A DNA stretch of 64,000 nt. Source: an uncultured Chloroflexota bacterium. Lineage in GTDB: Bacteria; Chloroflexota; Anaerolineae; Anaerolineales; Anaerolineaceae. The stretch spans positions 1 through 64,000 of the forward strand of contig CADATZ010000013.1 of the NCBI GenBank assembly GCA_902791025.1. The letters are read 5' to 3'. Made by a program: the position numbers and the translations under genes. The notes under the pieces are model-generated. The model made no database searches. It had not been told where the DNA came from and saw only the letters and a program-made list of their open reading frames with translations. Shown one piece after another: positions 17,524-26,539 of this stretch. Positions within the stretch are counted from its first letter, which is position 1; each line of letters begins with the position of its first letter.

Positions 17524-17822
17524 ATCGATTTCCTTTCCTGATATGATTATTCTACCATATCCTGATGTTTCTTGCGAAGAGTTCACGCTCTAAGGTTCGA
17601 GGTTGATTTCAGACCGTGTTACTGTTCAGGGACTCGCCAGAACACTGGGAAAGTATCTTGTATGTCTCGATGCGAAGCAGGCGAAACTCCTGCTCTGAAT
17701 CCAATCGAGCGAAGCTCGCACCTTACTGTGCAGACAGAATACGTACCCTGAAAACTTTACCCTTACTCGCGAAGACAGTTTGTTTGATAGTCGCCCTTCA
17801 CTTGATTCGGCAAGGTATTATG

Positions 17823-17876
17823 GGGGACGTATCTCAGTGCCCCTGCTTCGCGACGGGTCACATGAGATACGTCCCC
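17823..17876. repeat. Long perfect inverted repeat
   Basis: GGGGACGTATCTCA (17823-17836) and TGAGATACGTCCCC (17863-17876) are exact reverse complements around a 26-base loop with CTTCGCGA. The GGGGAC/GTCCCC ends link it to the dispersed palindromic repeat family, but the inner arm is different. Confidence 0.7.
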
Positions 17877-17930
17877 GTTTCCACCTCAGTGCTTTGGCAA
17901 AGGCGTGAACTGTAACCTAACTGCCTGGCT

Positions 17931-17976
17931 GCCAACTCTCAACTTTCAACTTCTAACTTCTAACTTCTAACTGTTA
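17931..17976. repeat. 7-bp-period repeat (AACTTCT units)
   Basis: About six units of the form AACTCTC, AACTTTC, AACTTCT, AACTTCT, AACTTCT, AACTGTT in a row. Confidence 0.65.
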
Positions 17977-18228
17977 ATTGGCATTATTCATGCATTTTTT
18001 TAATACGAAAAACCGATTAATTGTTTATAGATAACGATTATTTAGAGAAAGGTGCATTAGCTGCTATGCTGAATAGGGAAAAATCAGGAGAAATCTTGGC
18101 AGGACTGTCTGAAAAAACTATGCTGTTTACAGTACAGTACAGTACAGCACAGCACAGCAATAAAAAATTCGGTACCCATAACGATGATATTGACTTGGTT
18201 ATCCTTATGCGGAAGTTTTAATTTTATA

Positions 18229-18329
18229 TCTGTTCAGAACGGAGCACACCAGGTCTGCCTTTTTGCTGTCGCTCTTCCGACACAAAAAGACTGCACTGCG
18301 TGTTGCGCTGCCGGGTACTGAATAGATGC
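18229..18329. repeat. ~100-bp palindromic repeat, diverged copy
   Basis: The outer arms CTGTTCAGAACGGAGCAC and GGGTACTGAATAGATGC are recognisable. The inner arms are worn (AGGTCTGCCTTTTT and AAAAAGACTGCACT) around GTCGCTCTTCCGAC. Confidence 0.5.
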
Positions 18330-18437
18330 ATTTTTTTTTAACGAAAAACGCAGTCCGGCCAGTTGTTTATGATGATTTTGAAGCAGAAAACCGCTCCGGT
18401 GCAATAAAAAAGCCTGGTCAAAAGGAAGGAGACCGCT

Positions 18438-19505
18438 ATGACGAATCGTAAAAAATCAATCATTTTGTTGAATCTGATGCTCTTTGCACTTCTCTTTTTC
18501 TCTGTGGAAGCGGCAAAGGCGGTGGAGTTCACCCTGATGCCCGATAAAGAAACAGCTTCACCGGGTGAGGAGGTGATCTTTTCCGTAAAGATCAGCGAAA
18601 ATGAGGGCATCCTTGCTTTGACCCTTGACATCAACGTGGATGAAAACAGGCTCAGTTTTATCGGCTTTGAGGAATCCGAATTCAAGGGATGGAGCGTCAC
18701 TGCCCGCAAAGCCGCCTGGGTCGGGAAAACTTCTACGAATTTCAACGGGGAAGTTCTGAAACTGAAATACCTGGTGAAGAGTGATGCCTATAATGGCGAG
18801 GCGCCTGTCACGATCAACATCAAAGATGGCGACGTCGCGAATGCTGAGGCGCGTCCTGTCCCGGCGGTCGTGGACCCGGAGCCTGTAGAGATAACGGGCG
18901 GCAGGGATGAACCCGGTCCGCAGCCTCCGCAGCCGCAGCCTGAGCACGGCGACCATGGATTCCCCTTCTTTATCCTGAACCGAATCGAAAACGGCTTACT
19001 GCCGGGAACCGGTTTCTCTGCACGCTCTCCGCTGAGCCTTGCCGCCAAACCGTTGGACCTGAACTACAAGCCGATCCGGAAAACGCTGGAGATCCCGTCC
19101 CTTTCCGTGTACGCGGATATCGTGAATGTTCCGTTTGTGGAAGGCGAATATCCGATCACCTGGCTCGGCAGTTCCGTCGGTATGCTGGATGGCTCTGCGC
19201 TCCCCGGTGAAGGGTACACGATCCTGACAGGGCACAATCACCTCAACACCATGGAAGCCGGTCCGTTTGTCTACCTTTCTTCCCTGAATGAAAACGACCG
19301 TATCTTTATTCGTGATGCACATGACAACCTGCAGACCTATGTGGTTTATGCCAACGAAAAGATCAGTCAGAGCGACCTTGCCGCGGTGGAACGCATTGCC
19401 GGAATGTTTGACAACTCGATCACGATGATTACCTGCGAAGACGAAATGATCACAGGCGGCTATGCCAACCGCCGTATCGTTGCCGCGAAGCCTTACGGCA
19501 AATAA
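18438..19505 (+). CDS. Cohesin-sortase fusion protein, exported
   Basis: A 355-residue protein. A signal peptide or signal anchor occupies residues 1-29. Residues about 30-152 match a cohesin domain: ASPGEEVIFSVKISENEGI, the strand LTLDINVDENRLSF, and GEVLKLKYLV before the closing strands. A Pro/Gln/Glu linker (155-171) leads to LPGTGF at 188-193 and then a sortase domain with TGHNH (His266 or 268), TCED (Cys333) and NRR (Arg345/346), the His-Cys-Arg set of transpeptidase sortases. LPxTGF directly before a sortase domain is a pattern I associate with Anaerolineae proteins. ATG start with AGGAG. The next gene has a dockerin, so the two may meet outside the cell; that is inference. Confidence 0.8.
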   Translation: MTNRKKSIILLNLMLFALLFFSVEAAKAVEFTLMPDKETASPGEEVIFSVKISENEGILALTLDINVDENRLSFIGFEESEFKGWSVTARKAAWVGKTSTNFNGEVLKLKYLVKSDAYNGEAPVTINIKDGDVANAEARPVPAVVDPEPVEITGGRDEPGPQPPQPQPEHGDHGFPFFILNRIENGLLPGTGFSARSPLSLAAKPLDLNYKPIRKTLEIPSLSVYADIVNVPFVEGEYPITWLGSSVGMLDGSALPGEGYTILTGHNHLNTMEAGPFVYLSSLNENDRIFIRDAHDNLQTYVVYANEKISQSDLAAVERIAGMFDNSITMITCEDEMITGGYANRRIVAAKPYGK

Positions 19506-19532
19506 GCATTTCGAAACATATGTGGTTGAGGC

Positions 19533-19581
19533 TCCTGCTCCGAATGAAAATCGGACAATGACCGTATCGTTCGGAGCAGGA
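19533..19581. other. 12-bp perfect hairpin between the cohesin-sortase and dockerin genes
   Basis: TCCTGCTCCGAA (19533-19544) and TTCGGAGCAGGA (19570-19581) are exact reverse complements with a 25-base loop. There is no T run, so a strong terminator is unlikely. It could protect or attenuate the transcript between the two genes. Confidence 0.55.
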
Positions 19582-19621
19582 TCTGCCGATGCAAAGCAGA
19601 AGCTTAAATAGTCCGGCAAAC

Positions 19622-19664
19622 TCTGACCACTGATCACTGACCACTGTATACTGACCACTATTAA
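19622..19664. repeat. 7-bp-period repeat (CACTGAC units)
   Basis: CTGACCA, CTGATCA, CTGACCA, CTGTATA and CTGACCA follow each other just before the ribosome site of the dockerin-peptidase gene. Confidence 0.6.
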
Positions 19665-19677
19665 AACAGGAGACAAT

Positions 19678-22600
19678 ATGAAAAACTTACACAGAACCCT
19701 CTGTTTCTTTTGGATGATATTTCTGCTGAGCTTCCTTGGCGTATCCGCACAGGGAGCGCTGAATCCCGGTGATATGAACGGTGACGGGAAGGTCGATGAA
19801 CAGGACCTTATTACCCTCAGACGTTATTTGGGCGGTGAAAATGTTACCCTCAAAATCTCCGGAGACCTCAACTGTGACGGGAAACTGAACGCTCAGGATC
19901 TGGCACAGATGCGCCGCTATCTGAACGGTGAGAATGTTGAATTATCGGCCTGTGCGGTAACGACTGAATCAATCGTCGTAATGCCGGAAAGATATACGAT
20001 GAAGGTTGGAGATGCCCTGCAGCTGACGGCCACCGTAACGCCGGAAAGCGCATCCGGAAACGGCATCACCTGGACCAGCAGTAATGGATCTGTCGCTACG
20101 GTCGATACCAAAGGCCTTGTCATCGCCAAAGCTGAAGGCTTCGCGGTGATCACCGCAGCTACACCGGATGGAAAAACCGATACCTGCCAGGTAACGGTTT
20201 CCGGTTCGATCCTTGATGATTTTACCTTCACACCGCTCAGTGAACCCGGTACCTGCCGAATCTCTGATTACACCGGTTTTTATGCTCAACCGCTGAACAT
20301 TCCCGCTGCCGGTCCGGACGGCTGTGTTGTGACAGAAATCGGTCTGCTCGGAGGAAAAGATAAAACAGAGTGTCTGGATCCTGATTCCGGTGGTGAATGT
20401 TACTCATATAGAATATCCAACCCTATCATTCCGCCTACAGTTAAAGTGATCAGGGAAAAAGCATTTGAAGGAAGCTCCATAGATCTGGATGAATTCGTAA
20501 TACCGGAAGGCGTTGAAGTTATCGAGCCCTATGCGTTCGCTTTAATTAATGCGAGAAAAATCATTCTCCCGGAAAGTCTGGTGTCCATAGGTTCCGGAGC
20601 GTTCCGCAATGCGCCTTATACAGAGGAGATCAATTACCCTGTGAATCTGAAGAATCTTCTTCCCGGCGGTGATGATGAATACGGAGTGATTTCTCCTTTC
20701 CCGAATTCTAATTATGTGTATTGGTGTGAGGAGGGTGAAAATCATTCCTGCAATAATTTTAAATCAATAGTCATACCGGAAGGCGTGACTTCCATTCCGG
20801 ACAATATGTTCCATTACGCGAATGTGGAAACTGTCTCACTTCCCGATTCTTTGATATCCATCGGCGAGTCTGCCTTTGAAGACAGCGATCTGAAAGGCAG
20901 TCTTGTGCTCCCGCCAAATCTTGAAACGATCGGAGATCGCGCGTTCAATATTATTTATGGATGGCATGGAGCTGGCCTGACAGATATCTACGTCCCGGCT
21001 TCTGTAAAACCTTTCGAACCATATTTCAGCGATGATAAACCCATCATCCATGCGGTAGAGAACAGCCCTTTCTGGAACTTTGTAGCCGAAGAGCATCCCC
21101 AATGGATCGAAACCGGAAGAGTAGTCCCCTGGGACGGCATCGACCCCACAAAACCGGATGAAGTGTCGATCTCCGGTATAGTTACTGCTGCGGATGGTGT
21201 TACACCGTTAGAGAATGTTCAGATAAGCGTTGTTAATGTTGGTAATACTTCTGATTATGGGATTGATGTGACAGATTCCCTGGGAAAATGGAGTATGACT
21301 TTGAAAAAAGATATGACATACAAAATCTATTATATAAATAGGGAATATTTAATTTCTGGTTCAGAGGATACTTTTATTGCATCAGAAGGTTTGTTCCTTT
21401 CAGCCAATGCAAATTTCGAAGGAAATATTAATCCAAATATCGAATTTAAAATAAAACAAAACGGTATTGAGGTAAATGAAATCGAAGTTGGTACAACAGT
21501 AGAAATTTCTGTAGTGGCACCAAATTCAGACTATGTTCGTTTAGTAGCCGACGGTATTTTGTATGATGGCCATCAAGTAACAAATGAAATGGTCACTTTT
21601 ACAAGACTGTTTTCAAAAGCAGGACATCGCAAAATCCAAATCCAAAGTTTTAATTATAATGACGATAAAGTAGAGATCAGTGCTGAAAAGACTCTGAATA
21701 TAACAAAAAAGGACGACTTGCTCGTTCCTATTGTGAAAAATAAAGAGAAAATCTTAATTGACGACGATCTTACTATATCATGGAACCAAGTAGAAAACGC
21801 ACAATATTATGCAGTATATATTTATGGCCCGAGCGGGACACAGGTATATCCCAATTGGCGGAATATGGAAGAAGAAATGAATAATCCTGCCCTTAGCCGT
21901 AAAATATCCGGTGTGTTTGACAATAAAGGTGAATATTCCGTACAGGTGGTAGCAACAGGGAAAGGCTTTGATTCAGCTACAGGTATTTCCAAAGTTGAGG
22001 TAGTAGAAACAGAAAAAGGTATACAAATAAATGTAAATGCTTATGCTGGCGAATTACAAGCCGAAGTACACAATGGGTTTATTGGAATTGGTGACAAAGT
22101 AACAGTAAATATTATGTCTGCGAATACATTGGATAATTATGAAATTATCTGTGAACCACAAACAGGAGCAGAAATCGATGGGAATATTGTTTATTTCACA
22201 ACGCCTGGAAGCTACACAATTTCAGCTTCAGGCAGGATTGGTGACACACTATATAGTAGTGATAACCATATTACACTGACTGTCCTAAGTCCGGAAATTC
22301 AATTGTTTACTGTTGATGGTTATCCTAATAGTCGCTGGCAGATTGTTGGTAAAAAGATCAATTATGAAATCAAAACAAATTTTACGCCTGAAAATATTGA
22401 TTGTTCAAACCCAAATGTAAAAAATGAATTATCTTCTGCTCATGTTTTTAAATATTCTTTGCTCTTGGAGAATATTAATAACAAGGAAACTGTTAACTTT
22501 AGAATTATTGATGTGGCAGGTAACGAGTATGAAAAAATGATTCCTGTTTATTGTATGGAAAGCAATCCGGATAAAGGAAAAACAGGGTATCTTAAACCAG

Positions 22601-24045
22601 GTGCAGTTTTGTATAAAACCCCGGAGAGGCAGAGTACGGAAAAGCCCACTGATTTTGCAAATGTTACTATTGGAGATGGTATTTATAATAACTTAGTAAT
22701 GATTATTTATCAGGGCGTGAATTATTTTACTGAAAAAGATAATTTGCTATCAGAAACTCAGATTTTTGGTGGAAATGGTATTTTGAAAATTGAATCGGAT
22801 TTTGATGGTAGAGTTGTGTATACTACACAATCTTTGACATATACGATAACTGCTGATGAAGGTGTGACTGAAATCAGTGCAGTTGTTTCCTATATTCCAG
22901 GAACAGAATACGGTAATCAAAATACAGATGCAATGATTCAGAAAGCTAAAAAATGTGAACCGATAGTAAATGGAACTGAAAACCAATTCAAGTTTTCAAC
23001 AAAATTTAATCAGAATGGACGTTATAATATTGAGTTTATTCCTAAAACAGTCAGTGGAAATGAATTGACACATAAAAATATCGACGAATCTGTATTTAGT
23101 TTATTACGTGGTAATAATGAAACCCTGTATCTTAATGTGGAATCTGCAAGTTCCATTACATTTCCCGGAGAGTCTGATGGGGATGTTGTTAGTTGGAATT
23201 CTCCTTTGAGATTATTAGGTTCAATGGATAGTTATTTTGATGATAAATATTATTATGTTCAATGGAATGATGAGAACAATAAAACTCATGATGGATTTGT
23301 TTGGAAAAGTCTTACTGACACAAAAATAAATCCTATTGAAAAAAGAGCATTTATTGCTGTAAGTAATAGTATGGCAAGCGGTAAAAAATATTTAGGATTC
23401 ATTGACACTGGAGATGTTTCTGCAAATGCTTTTTATGAAATGTCTACTCTTTTCAGAAGTTATGGATATGATGTTTTTTCTTATTATGATATTGATTCAG
23501 AAGGATTTGAGAAATTGTTTGCCTCGGCAAAATCTAAAGCTGATTTTAATGATCAAACATTAATATATATTTTTTCGCATGGCAATGAAACAAAAGATGA
23601 AGAATTAAAAGGCTTGGTTGTTTTAGAAGATGGTAAATTCGTCGCTTATCCTTACAGTACAATTACATTACAAATTGATAATATCAAAGGCAGTGTAATA
23701 ATTATTCTGGATGCTTGTTATTCAGGTCAGTTGATTGATTTTGTCTCGAAGAATTTATCCAATCGTCGTGATCAAATATCTGTTATTACAGCTACAGATA
23801 ATTCTACTGGATCCCGATATGCTGATGATCTTTTTGTTCACTATCCTATTTTTACACATGATTTATATAGACGTTTTTACTTGAATGAAAATGAATATGA
23901 TTATGATGGCGATGGGGTGATAGAATTAAGTGAAGTGATGAGAGCTATGCCATATAATGAATTTTGGGCTGGACTTTATAAAGTTATAACGGTTCCTCAA
24001 CGTTGGCCTGTAGATTCAAATGGTGTAACACATGTAATATTTTAA
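19678..24045 (+). CDS. Secreted dockerin / BspA-like repeat / caspase-like peptidase protein
   Basis: A 1455-residue protein. After a signal peptide (to about residue 25) come two dockerin calcium repeats, DMNGDGKVDEQDL (32-44) and DLNCDGKLNAQDL (63-75), placed at the N-terminus instead of the usual C-terminus. A Big_2 Ig-like domain follows (about 95-175), then LRR_5/BspA-type repeats (about 250-470), a carboxypeptidase-regulatory-like beta domain (about 502-570) and several Ig-like segments. The C-terminal ~250 residues hold a clan CD cysteine peptidase like legumain/caspase: FSHGN (His1301) and LDACYSG (Cys1347). An EF-hand-like YDYDGDGVIELSE follows. No LPxTG sorting signal or membrane anchor is visible. 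From about 21200 the DNA turns strongly AT-rich. ATG start with CAGGAG. Confidence 0.8.
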   Translation: MKNLHRTLCFFWMIFLLSFLGVSAQGALNPGDMNGDGKVDEQDLITLRRYLGGENVTLKISGDLNCDGKLNAQDLAQMRRYLNGENVELSACAVTTESIVVMPERYTMKVGDALQLTATVTPESASGNGITWTSSNGSVATVDTKGLVIAKAEGFAVITAATPDGKTDTCQVTVSGSILDDFTFTPLSEPGTCRISDYTGFYAQPLNIPAAGPDGCVVTEIGLLGGKDKTECLDPDSGGECYSYRISNPIIPPTVKVIREKAFEGSSIDLDEFVIPEGVEVIEPYAFALINARKIILPESLVSIGSGAFRNAPYTEEINYPVNLKNLLPGGDDEYGVISPFPNSNYVYWCEEGENHSCNNFKSIVIPEGVTSIPDNMFHYANVETVSLPDSLISIGESAFEDSDLKGSLVLPPNLETIGDRAFNIIYGWHGAGLTDIYVPASVKPFEPYFSDDKPIIHAVENSPFWNFVAEEHPQWIETGRVVPWDGIDPTKPDEVSISGIVTAADGVTPLENVQISVVNVGNTSDYGIDVTDSLGKWSMTLKKDMTYKIYYINREYLISGSEDTFIASEGLFLSANANFEGNINPNIEFKIKQNGIEVNEIEVGTTVEISVVAPNSDYVRLVADGILYDGHQVTNEMVTFTRLFSKAGHRKIQIQSFNYNDDKVEISAEKTLNITKKDDLLVPIVKNKEKILIDDDLTISWNQVENAQYYAVYIYGPSGTQVYPNWRNMEEEMNNPALSRKISGVFDNKGEYSVQVVATGKGFDSATGISKVEVVETEKGIQINVNAYAGELQAEVHNGFIGIGDKVTVNIMSANTLDNYEIICEPQTGAEIDGNIVYFTTPGSYTISASGRIGDTLYSSDNHITLTVLSPEIQLFTVDGYPNSRWQIVGKKINYEIKTNFTPENIDCSNPNVKNELSSAHVFKYSLLLENINNKETVNFRIIDVAGNEYEKMIPVYCMESNPDKGKTGYLKPGAVLYKTPERQSTEKPTDFANVTIGDGIYNNLVMIIYQGVNYFTEKDNLLSETQIFGGNGILKIESDFDGRVVYTTQSLTYTITADEGVTEISAVVSYIPGTEYGNQNTDAMIQKAKKCEPIVNGTENQFKFSTKFNQNGRYNIEFIPKTVSGNELTHKNIDESVFSLLRGNNETLYLNVESASSITFPGESDGDVVSWNSPLRLLGSMDSYFDDKYYYVQWNDENNKTHDGFVWKSLTDTKINPIEKRAFIAVSNSMASGKKYLGFIDTGDVSANAFYEMSTLFRSYGYDVFSYYDIDSEGFEKLFASAKSKADFNDQTLIYIFSHGNETKDEELKGLVVLEDGKFVAYPYSTITLQIDNIKGSVIIILDACYSGQLIDFVSKNLSNRRDQISVITATDNSTGSRYADDLFVHYPIFTHDLYRRFYLNENEYDYDGDGVIELSEVMRAMPYNEFWAGLYKVITVPQRWPVDSNGVTHVIF

Positions 24046-24058
24046 TCTACTTTGAATT

Positions 24059-24118
24059 AACAGCACCTAAATTATAAAAAACTCAAAAAATAGAAAAATT
24101 TTTTAGGTGCTGTTTTGA
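24059..24118 (+). terminator. Long stem-loop terminator after the dockerin-peptidase gene
   Basis: AACAGCACCTAAA (24059-24071) pairs exactly with TTTAGGTGCTGTT (24102-24114) over an A-rich loop and is followed by TT. It starts 13 bases after the stop codon. Confidence 0.75.
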
Positions 24119-24389
24119 TTTGCTGAAGTTATGCTAGCAGCTGATGTTCTGTGTTGAGCAGAAGGTACGACCTGATATGTCGGCTTAAATATATCAAAGC
24201 TCATGCTTTGATTTAGAATTGGCCAATGTCTGTAACGTGTAGAACAGGTTTTCAGGGATGTTCCCGTATGATGTGTGAATATTAACGGAAAAACTTTCAC
24301 ACCAAGTGGTTATCGATTTACGGGATTTGATTGTGAATTGATTTTAACTTATTATTTAAACAGGTTCATTTTTATCTGCAGGAGTTTGG
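24119..24389. other. Gene-free gap
   Basis: I see no gene, no RNA and no strong repeat here. The sequence is AT-rich, like the end of the preceding gene. Confidence 0.4.
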
Positions 24390-24926
24390 GATGACGGGAA
24401 AGAAATCAACAAAAAAAACGCCAAAACAAATGGCGGAAGCAATATTGACTCCTTTGGATTCTCAGGGCAATCGGAATTCCAAGGAAAGTGTGTTTATAAG
24501 GCTTTTGTTGATGTGCGTGTGAAAGTGATTTTTGACAGCAAGCAGGGAGATATCATCAATCAGTATATCATTTTCTGCCGGGTTTTTGACGAGCAGGTAA
24601 AGCTGTATGGACGGACGGAAAAAGCTGTCAGGGAAACGATTAGGATCTGCAAAAATAGGAATGTTTTAAAAGAATACCTTGCAAAAGAGGAGGTATCAAC
24701 CATTATGTTTGGACTTATGGATCGAGAAAGACTGTTGGAAATTTCAAATATGTGGATGAGAGAAGAAGCCCAAGCTGAAGGACGTGCTGAAGGAAAGAAA
24801 AGCATGGCCCGAGGTCTTTTCAAATCAGGCATTGACCTTGAAGCAATTGCTCTCAGCGCGGGGGTTCCCGTGGAGCAGGTAAAAAAGTTGATCTCAGAAC
24901 CGGAGCCGGAGCCCACAGCCGGATAA
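24390..24926 (+). pseudogene. Rpn-family nuclease gene with its catalytic middle deleted
   Basis: ATG 24390 (AGGAG upstream) opens with MTGKKSTKKTPKQMAEAIL and continues to NSKESVF, a typical start for a second type of Rpn/PD-(D/E)XK protein, but stops after 43 codons. In another frame, from about 24495 to 24926, the typical end of the same family appears: AFVDVRVKVIFDSKQGDI, GRTEKAVRETIRICKN, then an AEGRAEG tail and a short helical domain. The middle ~150 residues, with the nuclease core, are missing and the two ends are out of frame. A shorter product from GTG 24513 (137 residues) could still be made but would lack the active site. Confidence 0.7.
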
Positions 24927-25074
24927 CAAATACAGGATAATTTGGAAAACTATCCCTTTATGGAATAATCCCCATTTCTGTTATGACTATGGAATGTTCG
25001 GGACAGTTCCATGAAGGTACAGTCCAGGATGTACATATTTATAGATGCTTCGTATTCTAATCTTAACAAAAACC

Positions 25075-25127
25075 TAAGTTAACGCGGATTTAATCAAATT
25101 TATTTCAATTAAATCCGCGTTAACTTA
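25075..25127. promoter_or_regulatory. Perfect 20-bp-arm palindrome upstream of the second DUF4143 ATPase
   Basis: The arm TAAGTTAACGCGGATTTAAT (25075-25094) has its exact reverse complement at 25108-25127, with a 13-base AT-rich loop. It lies 40 bases before the ATG of the ATPase gene. A TATACT at 25138-25143 could be a -10 box, which would put the palindrome over the -35 region, as expected for an operator. Confidence 0.75.
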
Positions 25128-25167
25128 TGTTTTATGCTATACTTATCAGAAAGAGGAGCCATCGATC

Positions 25168-26403
25168 ATGCAGTATTATAAACGTGAAAATTATCTGAAA
25201 CAGGTGAGGCCTTTTTACCATGAGTGTGAAATGATCAAGGTTTTTACCGGCATCAGACGCTGTGGGAAAAGTACGATTCTGAACATCATAAAAGATGAGC
25301 TCCTGGAAAGCGGAGTAAGAAAAGAACAAATCATTGACATTAATCTCGATAAAATGGCGTATAAAAAAATCAAAACGCCCGATGATTTGGAAAAAATCAT
25401 TCTCGATATGACCGCTGATGCGGAGCTGAACTATCTTTTTATCGATGAGATCCAAAATGTCAGAAATTTTGAAGAGGTCATCAATGCTTTTCGCGAAGAG
25501 GAAAATTACTCTATTTTTATCACCGGATCCAATTCATATCTTCTCAGCGGGGAACTGATCACAAAATTGACCGGACGCTATCTGGAGTTTCAAATCGAGA
25601 CGCTTGATTTTGGCGAATACCTTGCGATGAAAGACTTGTATCAAAAACCGATCAATTCCAATACAGCGGTTGAATTTGATAATTATATCCTGTATGGAGG
25701 GTTCCCTTATACGGTGCGGCTCGATGACCCTGAAGCCAAACGAACTTATGTTGAAAATGTGATCCGTGAGATCATACAAAAGGATGTTGTCCGGATGGTC
25801 AAAGTGAGACATTTATCGGTCTTTGAGAGAGTTATGACCTTTGTCATCAATAATTTTGGATCGTCCATCAATATTCACCGTATACAGAAATATTTTAAGG
25901 AACAGGAAAGGATCAGCATTACGGAAGATACAGTAGCCCGTTATGTCAGAATTATGGAAGATGCAAAACTGATCCGAAAATGTTCCCGTTTTGATTTGAA
26001 ATCCAGAACTTCGCTCAGAGGAGAACAGAAATATTATCTGGCTGATTTGAGCCTTTATTTTATACAAAACACAGACAACCGCATCAACTATGGTCCTGTG
26101 TTGGAAAACATTGTATATAATTATGCCCTCAGCAGGAAATATGCGGTGAGCATCGGAAAAATCGGCAAACTGGAATGTGATTTTATTGTCCGTGACAGTC
26201 AGATGAACTATGCTTATCTTCAAGTTTCCTATACCATTCTTTCCAATCGCGAAACTGAAGAAAGAGAGTACCGCACACTGGAGGCAATACGGGATAATTA
26301 TCCAAAATATGTGCTGACCATGGATTATCTGCTGCAAAAACGAAACGGTATTAAGCACGAGAATCTGATGGAGTTCATCAAAGCTGAAAGACGATTTGAT
26401 TAG
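25168..26403 (+). CDS. AAA ATPase, DUF4143 family (second copy type)
   Basis: A 411-residue protein with Walker A GIRRCGKST at 28-36, Walker B YLFIDEIQ at 89-96 and a sensor-like FITGSNSYLL. Residues about 210-270 look like a winged helix (ITEDTVARYVRIMEDAKLI). The C-terminal DUF4143 region has LECDFIV and YLQVSY in place of a clear E-x-K, so a nuclease-type site would be incomplete. ATG start with GAGGAG. It stands alone, with a palindrome on each side and Rpn remnants on both flanks. It shares the plan of the ATPase at 5681 but little close sequence. Role unknown. Confidence 0.85.
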   Translation: MQYYKRENYLKQVRPFYHECEMIKVFTGIRRCGKSTILNIIKDELLESGVRKEQIIDINLDKMAYKKIKTPDDLEKIILDMTADAELNYLFIDEIQNVRNFEEVINAFREEENYSIFITGSNSYLLSGELITKLTGRYLEFQIETLDFGEYLAMKDLYQKPINSNTAVEFDNYILYGGFPYTVRLDDPEAKRTYVENVIREIIQKDVVRMVKVRHLSVFERVMTFVINNFGSSINIHRIQKYFKEQERISITEDTVARYVRIMEDAKLIRKCSRFDLKSRTSLRGEQKYYLADLSLYFIQNTDNRINYGPVLENIVYNYALSRKYAVSIGKIGKLECDFIVRDSQMNYAYLQVSYTILSNRETEEREYRTLEAIRDNYPKYVLTMDYLLQKRNGIKHENLMEFIKAERRFD

Positions 26404-26539
26404 ATTCGTTAGTCATGTGGCGGTCATGTTTGTGGGGACAGTTCCCATTTCTGATATGGGTGAAAAAGTTTTATTGCTGCACAGTTTGTACGAAAAAAAG
26501 TACTCCGTGATGCGCAGCTTTAAGCTATGAACGGTTATA

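Larger units (their letters stand above)
17524..18437. other. Gene-free, repeat-rich region
   Basis: No convincing gene in over 900 bases. It holds GTTACTGTTCAG near 17619, a GAGCGAAGCTCGC hairpin near 17706, a 14-base perfect inverted repeat at 17823-17876, AACTTCT heptads near 17931-17976, ACAGT/ACAGC pentamers at about 18129-18158, and a worn palindromic repeat at 18229-18329. A frame at 18021-18221 runs through the pentamers and is not believed. Confidence 0.55.

Noticed and set aside
18021..18221. Small frame of 66 codons
   Set aside because: It runs through a pentamer repeat (ACAGT/ACAGC) and has no family resemblance or good ribosome site.
24103..24300. Frame of 65 codons on the minus strand
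   Set aside because: It starts in an AT-rich gap and ends in the terminator of the preceding gene. No signals.
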